A stretch of DNA of 64,000 bases from FACHB-T130 sp042747725 (GTDB taxonomy: Bacteria; Cyanobacteriota; Cyanobacteriia; Cyanobacteriales; FACHB-T130): assembly GCF_042747725.1 (NCBI RefSeq), contig NZ_JBHZGO010000086.1, positions 67,663-131,662 on the forward strand, in the 5' to 3' direction. Below, piece by piece: positions 17,341-26,099 of this stretch. Made by a program: the position numbers and the translations under genes. The notes beneath the pieces were generated by a model that did not search any database, was not told where the DNA came from, and saw only the letters and a list, made by a program, of their open reading frames with translations. Positions within the stretch are counted from its first letter, which is position 1. Each line of letters opens with the position of its first letter.

Positions 17341-18168
17341 ATGAACATCCTGAACAATCTGCTTTTCCAACCCGCTCAACCTCCCCGCGAGAAAAAACAA
17401 CGCCGTGGCATTGAAATTAAGTCACAGCGTGAAATTGAAATCATGCGACAGGCGGCGAAGATTGTGGCAACCGTGCTGAAAGAAATTCAAGAGATGGTGC
17501 AGCCTGGTATGACAACAGCGGATTTAGATGCTCACGCCGAAAAGCGCATCCGCCAAATGGGGGCAACGCCCAGTTTTAAGGGATATCACGGCTTCCCCGC
17601 TTCGATTTGCTCTAGCATCAACAACGAAGTCGTGCATGGGATTCCCAACCCCAAAAAAGTGATTCGGACTGGCGATGTCCTGAAAGTCGATACAGGTGCT
17701 TATTTCCAGGGCTATCACGGTGATTCTTGCATCACCATCGCCGTGGGTGAGGTGACACCAGAAGCGGCTAAGTTAATCCGCGTGGCAGAAGAAGCGCTTT
17801 TTAAAGGAATTGAACAAGTTAAAGCTGGAGCCTACCTGCTCGACCTTGCAGGTGCCATTCAAGACCATGTGCTAGGCAATGGTTTTAGTATTGTGGAAGA
17901 CTTCACCGGACACGGTGTTGGGCGGAATTTGCACGAAGAACCGTCAGTTTTTAATTTCCGCACCCGCGAGATGCCAAATGTCAAGCTTCGCGCTGGCATG
18001 ACTTTGGCAATTGAGCCGATTTTAAATGCTGGTTCAAAGTTTACCCGCATCTTATCCGACAAGTGGACGGCAGTGACGGTGGATAATGCCCTGTCAGCTC
18101 AGTTTGAGCATACCGTGTTGGTGACGGAAGATGGATATGAGATTTTGACCGACCGCTCAAAAGTTTAA
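17341..18168 (+). CDS. map: Type I methionine aminopeptidase
   Basis: It removes the initiator methionine from nascent proteins. The 275-residue protein from the ATG at 17341 has the pita-bread metalloprotease ligands: Asp in VDTGAYF, Asp in HGDSCIT, His in GHGVGRNLHEEP, Glu in TLAIEPI and Glu in FEHTVLVT. The substrate-binding His in YHGFPAS is also present. An N-terminal extension of about 35 residues (QPPREKKQRRGIEIKS) is usual in cyanobacterial copies. Frames extending to 17251 have no good start signal. It is probably transcribed alone. Confidence 0.92.
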   Translation: MNILNNLLFQPAQPPREKKQRRGIEIKSQREIEIMRQAAKIVATVLKEIQEMVQPGMTTADLDAHAEKRIRQMGATPSFKGYHGFPASICSSINNEVVHGIPNPKKVIRTGDVLKVDTGAYFQGYHGDSCITIAVGEVTPEAAKLIRVAEEALFKGIEQVKAGAYLLDLAGAIQDHVLGNGFSIVEDFTGHGVGRNLHEEPSVFNFRTREMPNVKLRAGMTLAIEPILNAGSKFTRILSDKWTAVTVDNALSAQFEHTVLVTEDGYEILTDRSKV

Positions 18169-18386
18169 TCGCTCAAAAGCACGATTGACCCACATCCTCA
18201 AGGGTGGGGCTAGACAAACAATTAGCCCTGCCTGCGCGGGCTTCTAACTTTTTCTATCTGAATAATTATAATTTGGATAAAGTGAACCCCTGTAGAGACG
18301 CGATAACCGCAAGTCTTCTACACTAAGGCGAATACTCGCGCACAACTTAAAAAGGATTGCTATATGCCTTTTCCTCTCTCTTATTC

Positions 18387-18706
18387 ACTCCTCACTCCTC
18401 AGTCCACCCTTCGGGAAGGCGAAGCGCCTACAGTCCTCACTCCTCAGTCCTCACTCCTTAGCCCTCACTCCTTAGCCCTCACTCCTCAGTCCTCACTCCT
18501 CAGTCCTCACTCCTCAGTCCTCAGCCCTCACTCCTCAGTCCTCACTCCTTAGCCCTCAGTCCTCAGTCCTCAGTCCTCACTCCTTAGCCCTCACTCCTCA
18601 GTCCTCACTCCTTAGCCCTCAGTCCTCAGTCCTCACTCCTTAGCCCTCAGTCCTCAGTCCTCACTCCTTAGCCCTCAGTCCTTAGCCCTCAGTCCTTTCT
18701 CAAGAC
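18387..18706 (+). repeat. Heptamer array (CCTCACT/CCTCAGT/CCTTAGC)
   Basis: About 45 tandem 7-bp units of CCTCACT, CCTCAGT, CCTTAGC and CCTCAGC run for over 300 bp between map and the Uma2 gene. A short interruption of unrelated sequence sits near 18405-18432. Reading frames through it are not genes. The C/T-rich strand is again the coding strand of the downstream gene, whose start lies within 20 bp of the array end. Confidence 0.88.
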
Positions 18707-18719
18707 AGCAGGTGGCAAG

Positions 18720-19379
18720 ATGTACCAAACAGCGCAAGAGTTGGAAGCAAAAATGCCAGATGCTACAAAACTTTTGAGCGATGAACCAGAGATGGAAAGT
18801 TCTCTACATTACAAGCAACTTGCTTTATTAGTGAGTTGCTTAGAATGGTTTTGGCGTAATCGGAATGATTTTTTTATTGGCGCGAATCTGACAGTTTATT
18901 TTAGTCGGCAGCAACTGCGAAATCGAGATTTTCGAGGACCAGATTTTTTTCTAGTAAAAAATACCGAAAAACGCGATCGCACTTCTTGGGTAGTTTGGGA
19001 AGAAGAAGGCAAATATCCCGATCTGATTATCGAATTGCTTTCGACTTCAACGGCTAATATTGACCGAAATTTAAAAAAAGACCTGTATCAAAACCGATTT
19101 CGCACACCGGAATACTTTTGGTTCGATCCAGAGGATTTTGAATTTGCGGGTTTTCGGCTGGTAGGAGAACAGTATCAAGCGATCGCGCCAAATTATTCTG
19201 GCTGGCTGTGGAGTGAGGTTCTAGATTTGTATTTGGGTGTAGAAGCCGGAAAATTGCGCTACTTTACCCCAGAAGGTGTTTTGGTTCCCACGCCAGAAGA
19301 GGCAGCAGAACAAGAACGAAGACGAGCGGAACGATTGGCGGAACAACTGCGATCGCTTGGTGTCGAGCCGGATAATTAA
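18720..19379 (+). CDS. Uma2 family (DUF820) nuclease-like protein
   Basis: This 219-residue member of the large cyanobacterial Uma2 family has a PD-(D/E)XK-type core: GPDFFLV, PDLIIELLSTST (the Asp and Glu of the active site) and a following KKDLYQ with the Lys. TPEYFWFDPEDFEFAGFRL and a C-terminal helical tail rich in Glu and Arg (AAEQERRRAERLAEQLRSLG) are typical. Biological roles are unresolved; cyanobacteria carry dozens of copies. It sits downstream of a heptamer array, which may have been the insertion point. The AGGTGGCAAG preceding the ATG is an acceptable ribosome binding site. Confidence 0.85.
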   Translation: MYQTAQELEAKMPDATKLLSDEPEMESSLHYKQLALLVSCLEWFWRNRNDFFIGANLTVYFSRQQLRNRDFRGPDFFLVKNTEKRDRTSWVVWEEEGKYPDLIIELLSTSTANIDRNLKKDLYQNRFRTPEYFWFDPEDFEFAGFRLVGEQYQAIAPNYSGWLWSEVLDLYLGVEAGKLRYFTPEGVLVPTPEEAAEQERRRAERLAEQLRSLGVEPDN

Positions 19380-19480
19380 ACGAAGAAGCGATCGCGTGAA
19401 ACAATGTAAATTGACCTAGGATTTTATTGCCTAGACGCGCTCAGGCGTTCAAGATTAAGTAGCGATCGCCCAAAGTTCCC

Positions 19481-20884
19481 ATGAATCAAACTGATTTAGC
19501 TTTTACCCCAGCGATAGAACAGGCGCGGCTCATCCGCAGCAAACAAGTATCACCGCTAGAGTTGGTGGAACTTTACCTGGAACGCATTCAGAGACTAGAT
19601 TCCCAACTGGGGAGTTATTTTACCGTCATGGCAGAAATGGCGCTTGCCGATGCCAAGGCGAAAACGGAAGCATTGGCAGGCAACACAGAGCAATTTCCGC
19701 CCTTTTTTGGGGTACCCATTTCGATTAAAGACCTCAACCCCGTTGCCGGTGTTCGCTGTACCTACGGAACAGCCGCGCTGATGGACAAAATCGCCGCTTA
19801 TGATGATGCCGTGGTGACGCGGATTAAGCTGGCTGGATTTACGATTCTCGGTAAGACAGCGACTTCTGAACTAGGTTCTTTCCCTTATACAGAACCTCCG
19901 GCGTTTCCACCCGCCCGGAATCCCTGGAATCTAGACTATACACCAGGGGGATCGAGTGGTGGCGCAGCGGCGGCTATGGCGGCGGGATTGTGCGCTCTAG
20001 CTCAAGGTTCTGATGGCGGGGGTTCGGTGCGCGGTCCCGCCGCTTGTTGTGGTTTAGTCGGCATTAAGCCCTCAAGGGGTCGGGTGTCTTATGCACCCGT
20101 GGGCGATCATCTAAATGGCATTGCCACCAATGGCTGCTTGGCGCGTAACGTTGCCGATGCTGCCGCCCTTCTGGATGTCATGTCTGGTTATGTCACGGGC
20201 GATCCCTACTGGTTGCCCGATCCTGGAACGACTTTTCTGGCAGCAACTGCCCAAAAATTGGGGTCTTTGCGGATTGCTTTTTCCACAGCAATTCCCCCTA
20301 TAGGCGAAGCCGATTCGGCATCTGGGCAAGCAGTCCAAAAAACTGTGCAATTGCTAGAAGAAATGGGTCATACCGTTGAACCCGGATGTCCCGATTTCAC
20401 CGATTTGATCAAACCTTTTGCCAAAGTTTGGCAAGCTGGCGTGGCGGCGACGGGGATTCCTGGCGACTACCTGGAACCGATGAATCGCTGGATGTTAGAG
20501 CAATCCGGTTCCGTGGGTGAGTATTTGCAAGCGGTGACTCAGATGCAAATTACGGCGCGGCGCATTGTTGCCTTTTTTGACAACTATGACGTTTTGGTAC
20601 TGCCAATTTATATGCATCAGCCAATCCGGATTGGGGAGTGGGCGCACCTGAATCCGGAGGAAAGATTGCAGAAAATCATTCAGTGGATCGCGCCCTGTCC
20701 CCCATTCAATGCCACCGGACAGCCTGCAATCTCACTTCCGACTGGTTTTGACGCCAACGGGTTGCCAATCGGCGTGCAGTTGGTGGGACGCCCCGCTGAC
20801 GAAACCACGTTGATTGCCCTTGCTGCACAACTAGAAGCTGCAAAACTTTGGAGCGATCGCCGCCCTGACTTTGCAGCGTCATAA
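19481..20884 (+). CDS. Amidase signature family enzyme
   Basis: This 467-residue enzyme hydrolyses a carboxamide using a Ser-cisSer-Lys triad: Lys in PISIKDLN (about 82), cis-Ser in PGGSSGGAAAAMAAG (about 157) and the nucleophile Ser in GSDGGGSVRGPAACCG (about 181). The C-terminal LPTGFDANGLPIGVQLVG is the family closing motif. It resembles GatA in fold, but no gatB or gatC lies beside it, so a stand-alone amidase is more likely. Substrate unknown. It is transcribed alone and ends before a GC-rich hairpin. Confidence 0.87.
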   Translation: MNQTDLAFTPAIEQARLIRSKQVSPLELVELYLERIQRLDSQLGSYFTVMAEMALADAKAKTEALAGNTEQFPPFFGVPISIKDLNPVAGVRCTYGTAALMDKIAAYDDAVVTRIKLAGFTILGKTATSELGSFPYTEPPAFPPARNPWNLDYTPGGSSGGAAAAMAAGLCALAQGSDGGGSVRGPAACCGLVGIKPSRGRVSYAPVGDHLNGIATNGCLARNVADAAALLDVMSGYVTGDPYWLPDPGTTFLAATAQKLGSLRIAFSTAIPPIGEADSASGQAVQKTVQLLEEMGHTVEPGCPDFTDLIKPFAKVWQAGVAATGIPGDYLEPMNRWMLEQSGSVGEYLQAVTQMQITARRIVAFFDNYDVLVLPIYMHQPIRIGEWAHLNPEERLQKIIQWIAPCPPFNATGQPAISLPTGFDANGLPIGVQLVGRPADETTLIALAAQLEAAKLWSDRRPDFAAS

Positions 20885-20899
20885 AACCGATATCTGTTT

Positions 20900-20928
20900 C
20901 TCGTTCCCCAGCTGAGATGGGGAACGAG
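20900..20928 (+). terminator. Hairpin after the amidase gene
   Basis: CTCGTTCCCC (20900-20909) and GGGGAACGAG (20919-20928) form a perfect 10-bp stem 16 bp after the stop codon. No T-tract follows, so it may be a dispersed palindrome acting as a terminator for the amidase and the convergent gene ending at 21086. Confidence 0.45.
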
Positions 20929-21085
20929 GCTAAATTAAGCCCCAATACAGTTTAAGGAAGCCATAGAAGCAGTGTCTATTGAATGCGCGATCGCGCCTTT
21001 ACTTCAGACGCACTGGACGAGCATCAATAATTGCCAGGTGCTAGCTGGAAACGAACAGAACCAGAGTTATGCAAGATGTGAGCAA

Positions 21086-22210
21086 TTAACTTCTGCAAGC
21101 TTTTCCTCTAGGAGTCGCATCAGGATAAAAAGTAACAATCGCATCTCGACTCTTGACAAAAACCGCCTTATAAGATTTCTTTGTCTCATCATCTTGCACT
21201 GTTAGAATGCAAGCTCCCTGAGCATTTCCCTGCGCTTTTAATGCTTTCGTTGCATCTATTAATATTTCTTTGGCATCGCTGACGAGAGCATAGCCTTTGA
21301 TCTCATCCTTCCAACTTTGACCATCCTTTTTGATGAATATTCCTAGCGTATAAACTAACCCAGGAACCACCTCTTCTTTCTGCAAATTATTAGAAAGTCT
21401 CCCCCCAATTCCTTGTTCTTGCAATTCCCGATATCTGCCAAAAAAGTGCATTCCGCCAATCTTAGTTGACCCTTCGAGTTCACCGCAAAAAATATGTTCA
21501 AAGCCGCCTCTCTCAGACCAAGCAACTGTTAGATCGTCGAGAAATTCTGCTTCTGTGCTGCGGACGGCACGCAGTTTACCGCCTACCGCTTGTTGAATCT
21601 CTCGCAGTACATCTCGATTTTCTGACATCAATGTTTTGAAAGCACTTGCTGTAACTTGGCTGCCAATCGACCTGCAGGTTCTCAACACCGCTTGGTCAAA
21701 AACACTGAGTTGGGGTAATGGCGGTGTGATGTCTGCTTTTTGATGGCGCGGAAAGCCATGAAGCTCTAGGTTGTTAACATTATCAAAAAAGGGCAGTACT
21801 GATGTCGATGACTGCGTTACGGTGCCATTCGGTCGAGAACTCGCATCTGTTGTGGGGGAAAAATTACCACAATCAGCACTAACCCAGCGGCGTTCTGGCT
21901 TAGCACCAGGGACTGCGATCTGAATAAACTTTCGCTTCGGAGAATTGAAGCCAACTGCTTGATAACGCTGACCGTTTGAGACTTGAATATTACCCGGATT
22001 GATCCCGTTAATTGCCCGTGGTGCTACACAAGTGCGTGTGGCGGTGAAGGTTCCAGAGGGTGGGACTTGAGCGTAAGCAGCCTCTATTGAGAGTAGCGGA
22101 ATGATTCCGAGTAAGAAAATGGCAAATCTAAACATTGGGCTGGCGCTTAGACTAAGTAAAAAATTACGTTGCATAATTTTTAAGGTAAAAATCCGGAAGA
22201 TTACGCTCAT
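21086..22210 (-). CDS. Exported EndoU (XendoU)-like endoribonuclease
   Basis: The protein (374 residues from the longest start; ATGs at 22174 and 22135 are also possible) has a signal peptide best read as MFRFAIFLLGIIPLLSIEAA, cleaved near AYAQ. The C-terminal half (about residues 150-370) has the XendoU pattern: GGFEHIFCGELEG with the first catalytic His, then GGMHFFGRYRELQEQG with the second His, and a later Lys and FVKSRDAIVTFYPDA near the end. EndoU enzymes cut RNA at uridylates. The N-terminal part (RTCVAPRAINGINPGN) resembles a short domain found in other exported cyanobacterial proteins. A secreted or periplasmic RNase could scavenge RNA or act as a toxin; no immunity gene is obvious next to it. 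Confidence 0.65.
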   Translation of the reverse strand: MSVIFRIFTLKIMQRNFLLSLSASPMFRFAIFLLGIIPLLSIEAAYAQVPPSGTFTATRTCVAPRAINGINPGNIQVSNGQRYQAVGFNSPKRKFIQIAVPGAKPERRWVSADCGNFSPTTDASSRPNGTVTQSSTSVLPFFDNVNNLELHGFPRHQKADITPPLPQLSVFDQAVLRTCRSIGSQVTASAFKTLMSENRDVLREIQQAVGGKLRAVRSTEAEFLDDLTVAWSERGGFEHIFCGELEGSTKIGGMHFFGRYRELQEQGIGGRLSNNLQKEEVVPGLVYTLGIFIKKDGQSWKDEIKGYALVSDAKEILIDATKALKAQGNAQGACILTVQDDETKKSYKAVFVKSRDAIVTFYPDATPRGKACRS

Positions 22211-22419
22211 AGATGAGGGCGTTGACAGAGTATATTCAAGTGTTTTTATAAAAATCCGGACATTTATTGTAGGCTCCCTAAGCTATTGCTCTTTTCCAAA
22301 GTTTTTTACGTGGACAAGAGTTTATTTTACTTTACAGTCAAGCAGCAAAATATTAATTTTGGCAAGAAGATGACTTGTGGTTTTATGCTATTCTGAAAGT
22401 CTAAAATTAAGCTCTCGCT

Positions 22420-24231
22420 ATGGCAGAATACGGCAATTTGAAGAAGGCGATCGCATTGCTAGGGCAATCCCGCAGAGAGAAAAAGGCGAACAAAAGATTT
22501 TTTACTTTTAGTTTATTTCTGTTAAGTGTTTATTGTGTAAGTGTTAATTTTTACGGCTCCAAGGCTTTACTAGCTCAGCCAGCGCCGCAGCCACCGCTGG
22601 AGTTGAAGGACATTGATTACTGGGCGAGTTTGTGTGACTTATTGGGGGACGAGAAGAAATATGCAGAAGCCGTCGCGGCTTGCGACCAAGCGATCGCTCT
22701 CGATCCCAAAAAGCCGAAAATCTGGACTGACCGAGTGGATGGGCTGCTAGGACAAGCAAAATACACCGAAGCCCTGGTTTCCGCTGATAAGGCTATCCGC
22801 CTCAAACCCAACTATTCCCTGGCTTTGGCGGATCGGTGCATCGCCCTAGCCAACTTAGGCAAATATGAAGACGCGATCGCCTCTTGCGACAAAGCACTCA
22901 GAGGCGATGGAAATTGGGAGAACAATACGCCGCTCTTGGCTTGGTATAATAAAGGATTAGCGCAAAAGAAGTTGGGACAGAATACGGAGGCGATCGCTTC
23001 TTTTGACCAAGCCTTAGAAATAAAATCGGATTATTCTTTAGCTTTAGCGGATCGATGCGCCGCACTTTCTGCCTCCGGGCAATATTCCCAAGCGATCGCC
23101 GCTTGCGATCTGGCGCTTAAAAGTGATGCTGATTGGGGCGCTGGAACTCCAGCCGTCGCCTGGTACAACCGAGGCGTGGCGCTCAAAAAATTAAGTCAGT
23201 ACCAAGAAGCGATCGCTTCTTACGATCAAGCTTTGGCGCTGAATCCCACAGACGCCACCGCTTGGACTGAACATGGCGTTTTGCTGTCGCTGGTGGGCAA
23301 GTACGCCCAAGCACTCCCCTCTCAGGAAATGGCAGTTAAATTGAGTCCCAGTTACTCTCTGGCGTTGGCGAACCAGTGCGCGACGCTAAACAAAGTCAGC
23401 AAGTACGAAGACGCCGCCGCCGCCTGCGATAAAGCATTGCAAGGAGATGGGAGATGGGGTGATTTAAGTCCATCATTAGCCTGGGATCAGCGGGGGAATG
23501 CCTTAGCCGGACAAGGCAAGTATGAAGAAGCATTAGCATCTCACGATCGCGCGATCGGTCTTAACCCTGATTACCCTGAAGCTTGGAACAACCGCAGCGT
23601 TACCCTGTGGTTTTTGGGAAGATACTCCGAAGCGATCGTTTCTAGCGATCGCGCCACTACCCTCAATCCTAACTATGCCCAAGCTTGGTTCAACAAAGGC
23701 AGAATACTTAGGACAGTAAAAGACTATCCCAAGGCACTCGCCGCTTACGATCAAGCGATTAAGAATAGCGATCCGAACTTAAATCAATCGCTTCTTGCTG
23801 ATATTTGGGCGAACCGAACTGTGGTGTTATGGCATTTGGGAAGATACCCCGAAGCCCTCGCCTCTAGCGATCGCGCCATTAGCCTCAATCCTGAATTATC
23901 TCAGGCTTGGTACAACCGAGGCGTCGTGTTAGTCGCTTTAGAACGGTATGAAGAAGCGATCGCAGCTTACGCCCAAGCGATTCGCATTACTCCCAATGAT
24001 GCGAATATTCTGGCAGGTCGAGGCGTCGCCCTCTTGATGTTAGATCGGTTAGAAGAAGCGATCGCTGTCTTTGATGAAGTTTTGAAACTCGATCCAAAAA
24101 ACACCTTAGCGCTGGAAAACAAAACCCTAGCGACGCAAAAATTGACAGAAAAGAAGTTGGAAGAACAAAAGTTGGAAGAGGAAAAGAAAGAAAGCCTCCC
24201 GCCACCCAAAGTATTACCCATTAAGAAGTAA
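22420..24231 (+). CDS. Membrane-anchored or exported TPR protein
   Basis: This 603-residue protein starts with a basic segment and one hydrophobic stretch (FFTFSLFLLSVYCVSVNFYG, about 27-46), then ALLAQPAPQ, suggesting a signal peptide or anchor. The rest is about fourteen tetratricopeptide repeats of the W-NRGVAL--L-RYEEAIASYDQA type (residues 65-580) and ends in a Lys/Glu-rich coiled-coil tail. TPR arrays mediate protein-protein contacts; no partner can be read from context. Codon use is rich in HIP1 octamers at repeat junctions (GCGATCGC encodes the AIA of many repeats). Confidence 0.85.
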   Translation: MAEYGNLKKAIALLGQSRREKKANKRFFTFSLFLLSVYCVSVNFYGSKALLAQPAPQPPLELKDIDYWASLCDLLGDEKKYAEAVAACDQAIALDPKKPKIWTDRVDGLLGQAKYTEALVSADKAIRLKPNYSLALADRCIALANLGKYEDAIASCDKALRGDGNWENNTPLLAWYNKGLAQKKLGQNTEAIASFDQALEIKSDYSLALADRCAALSASGQYSQAIAACDLALKSDADWGAGTPAVAWYNRGVALKKLSQYQEAIASYDQALALNPTDATAWTEHGVLLSLVGKYAQALPSQEMAVKLSPSYSLALANQCATLNKVSKYEDAAAACDKALQGDGRWGDLSPSLAWDQRGNALAGQGKYEEALASHDRAIGLNPDYPEAWNNRSVTLWFLGRYSEAIVSSDRATTLNPNYAQAWFNKGRILRTVKDYPKALAAYDQAIKNSDPNLNQSLLADIWANRTVVLWHLGRYPEALASSDRAISLNPELSQAWYNRGVVLVALERYEEAIAAYAQAIRITPNDANILAGRGVALLMLDRLEEAIAVFDEVLKLDPKNTLALENKTLATQKLTEKKLEEQKLEEEKKESLPPPKVLPIKK

Positions 24232-24269
24232 CAAAGAAGGGGTTTATTGTAATACGTCCCTTAGTTCTG

Positions 24270-24480
24270 CTTAAAATGACATTTAGGAGTACAAACGGTG
24301 TGTTTATCAACTCAGGGCTGTTTCATTCCCACCCAGTCAATACGGTTCATTTAAAGTTAAAAATCCCAAATCTGCGTAGGTTGGGTTGAGGTACGAAACC
24401 CAACAAATGCTTATGCGTGTTGGGTTTCGTACCTCAACCCAACCTACAACTTAAAATGACATTTAGGAGTACAAACGGTG
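24270..24480. repeat. 31-bp direct repeats flanking a palindromic element
   Basis: CTTAAAATGACATTTAGGAG and the next 11 bp occur exactly at 24270-24300 and 24450-24480. The sequences following each copy (24301-24330 and 24481-24510) are also similar, and the second is the 3' end of crtW. Between them lies the palindromic element 24342-24447, whose arms read GTAGGTTGGGTTGAGG. The same element in opposite orientation, with its side sequence, lies at 30365-30470. The structure looks like a local duplication of the crtW 3' end around the element. Confidence 0.75.
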
Positions 24481-24486
24481 ATTTAT

Positions 24487-25263
24487 CTAACTAGAAGCTG
24501 TCTGATTCATTCTGTAAGCTTCTGGTAGCTTCCACCAAGGAAGATGAGGATATTCGTGATGTTCCTCGTGGTAGCCAAAATGGTAACAGGTGATAAAAGA
24601 CCAGAAAACAGGGAGAGCATTTGTTTGGGCGCGATGAGGATCTTTATAACCCTCTTGTGGCTCTCGATGAGGCAGAAAGGTACCAAAAAAGAATAATTGC
24701 ACCGAACTCAAAATTGAAGGAATCACCCAAAATAAAGTCAAATTTATTTCTGGGATAGGCAGAGTGAAAGCAATCAGGTTATAGAAAGCCATTAAAGCAA
24801 ACAAGCGTTTCCAGCTCCAATAACCTTTCATAAAGTGAAAGTACCAGGCAAAAAAGTTTTTATGCTGACTATTATGAAAATCAGGATCGAGTTTGCTTGC
24901 TGGGTGCTGGTGGTGTACCCCATGCTTTTTTAATAACTCGTCAAAAGAAAAGAATCCATACAACAATAATACGAATGAACCTATCAAGTTATTAATCTTA
25001 CGGTTTTGAGGAAATACCACTCCATGCATTGCATCATGGGCGGTAATGAATAATCCTGTATAAAGAAACATTTGCCAAATGATGGCGGGGATTCTCCACA
25101 CAGTAGGAATTTGCGACCAATCAAGGGAAAGTAAGAAAAGCAGACTGCTTGCCCAGATGCCAATAATAGCAAAAGCAATTACAAGTCCGATAATTGGATT
25201 TTCACTTCTTTCTATTCGCGGAAGTTTCGCTTGTTGCACAGGTGCGCGTTCGAGCTGGATCAT
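24487..25263 (-). CDS. crtW: Beta-carotene ketolase
   Basis: The enzyme introduces keto groups at C4 of beta-ionone rings to give echinenone or canthaxanthin. The 258-residue protein (ATG at 25261-25263) has the di-iron His motifs of CrtW: HDAMHG (about 83), HHQHPAS (about 118), LPHREPQ and HEEHHEYPHLPWWKLP (about 232), plus four hydrophobic segments. WSFITCYHFGYH is diagnostic of CrtW rather than fatty-acid desaturases. Ketocarotenoids feed photoprotection, including orange carotenoid protein. An HLIP gene lies upstream on the same strand, fitting a high-light theme. The 3' end is partly duplicated in the following repeat. Confidence 0.88.
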   Translation of the reverse strand: MIQLERAPVQQAKLPRIERSENPIIGLVIAFAIIGIWASSLLFLLSLDWSQIPTVWRIPAIIWQMFLYTGLFITAHDAMHGVVFPQNRKINNLIGSFVLLLYGFFSFDELLKKHGVHHQHPASKLDPDFHNSQHKNFFAWYFHFMKGYWSWKRLFALMAFYNLIAFTLPIPEINLTLFWVIPSILSSVQLFFFGTFLPHREPQEGYKDPHRAQTNALPVFWSFITCYHFGYHEEHHEYPHLPWWKLPEAYRMNQTASS

Positions 25264-25293
25264 GCTTGTATAAATGTGTAGTTTTCCTTTCAA

Positions 25294-25628
25294 GCAAAAA
25301 TTTAGGAGAGAATAGCGATCGCGCTTAGTTTACACGATACTCATCCTTCAAAAAATATCGAAAAAATATCGCTCTAGTGCAAGTCCCTCTGGGAAGAAAA
25401 CTCTGTTGATGCTCGGTGGTCTGGATGAGATAGCGCTTCCTTTTTGTTAAATACTGTAAAAATAATATAACTATTGTAAAGGATTGCTGGTACTGCGATC
25501 CGAACCAGAGAGGTTTTTCCGCTGCCCTGACTGCACATCAGTGGCAGCATCTGGATACTTGAGCGTCCGGCTGACAGATGTAGTATTTGTCTGCAACTGC
25601 CAGCCAGACGAGTCTTGCAGGTCAATAA
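25294..25628. other. Gap between hlip and crtW, no gene seen
   Basis: This 335-bp stretch lies downstream of hlip and upstream of crtW on the minus strand. Open frames here overlap each other and show no family features. It should hold the crtW promoter. A HIP1-type GCGATCGCGC sits at 25316. Confidence 0.4.
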
Positions 25629-25832
25629 TTAGCGGGTATAGGAAATCAGGTGCAGCACGTCCCGGACAACGCTGTAGCCTGCCAGATCCCAAAGTACATA
25701 AGCTAAAAAGCCGATCATCGCCAAGCGCCCGTTCCATAGCTCAGCTTGGGGATTCCAGCCAAACAGAAAGGCATTGCGGTCTTTGCCATTGTACGCGCTA
25801 GCAACAGGAGGTAAATCAGTAGGGCTTTGCAT
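25629..25832 (-). CDS. High-light-inducible protein (HLIP/SCP), CAB family
   Basis: This 67-residue single-helix protein has the chlorophyll-binding motif in AELWNGRLAMIGFLAYVL (residues 29-46: Glu, Asn and Arg of ExxNxR present). HLIPs bind chlorophyll and carotenoids, quench excess energy and protect photosystem II and newly made chlorophyll. AAGGAATGT precedes the ATG at 25832. After the helix a short tail (YSVVRDVLHLISYTR) is longer than in minimal HLIPs. The crtW gene follows 365 bp downstream on the same strand. Confidence 0.88.
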   Translation of the reverse strand: MQSPTDLPPVASAYNGKDRNAFLFGWNPQAELWNGRLAMIGFLAYVLWDLAGYSVVRDVLHLISYTR

Positions 25833-26099
25833 CGTTTACATTCCTTAACAAATTGATTACGCATTCATCCTAGCTACCCAGCCAGTCACCGCTCTCTGCC
25901 TATAGTCCCAAACTGCATTTAATTCTCAAGGAAGATGAAAGGGGTTTTGGGCAAAGTAATCTATATCACAAAGTTAATCAAGATTTAGGTGAGCAGAATT
26001 ACAGCAGTTTTTATCAAAAACTCTGACGAAAGCTAGAGGATTTCCCCATTTTTGTTGAACAAACTTAGAGAGCAAAGCAATATTATTTAAACTAACTCT

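Noticed and set aside
18364..18552. Open frame of Pro/Ser/Leu repeats
   Set aside because: It is the translation of a heptamer array; units of 7 bp shift frame and no family features exist.
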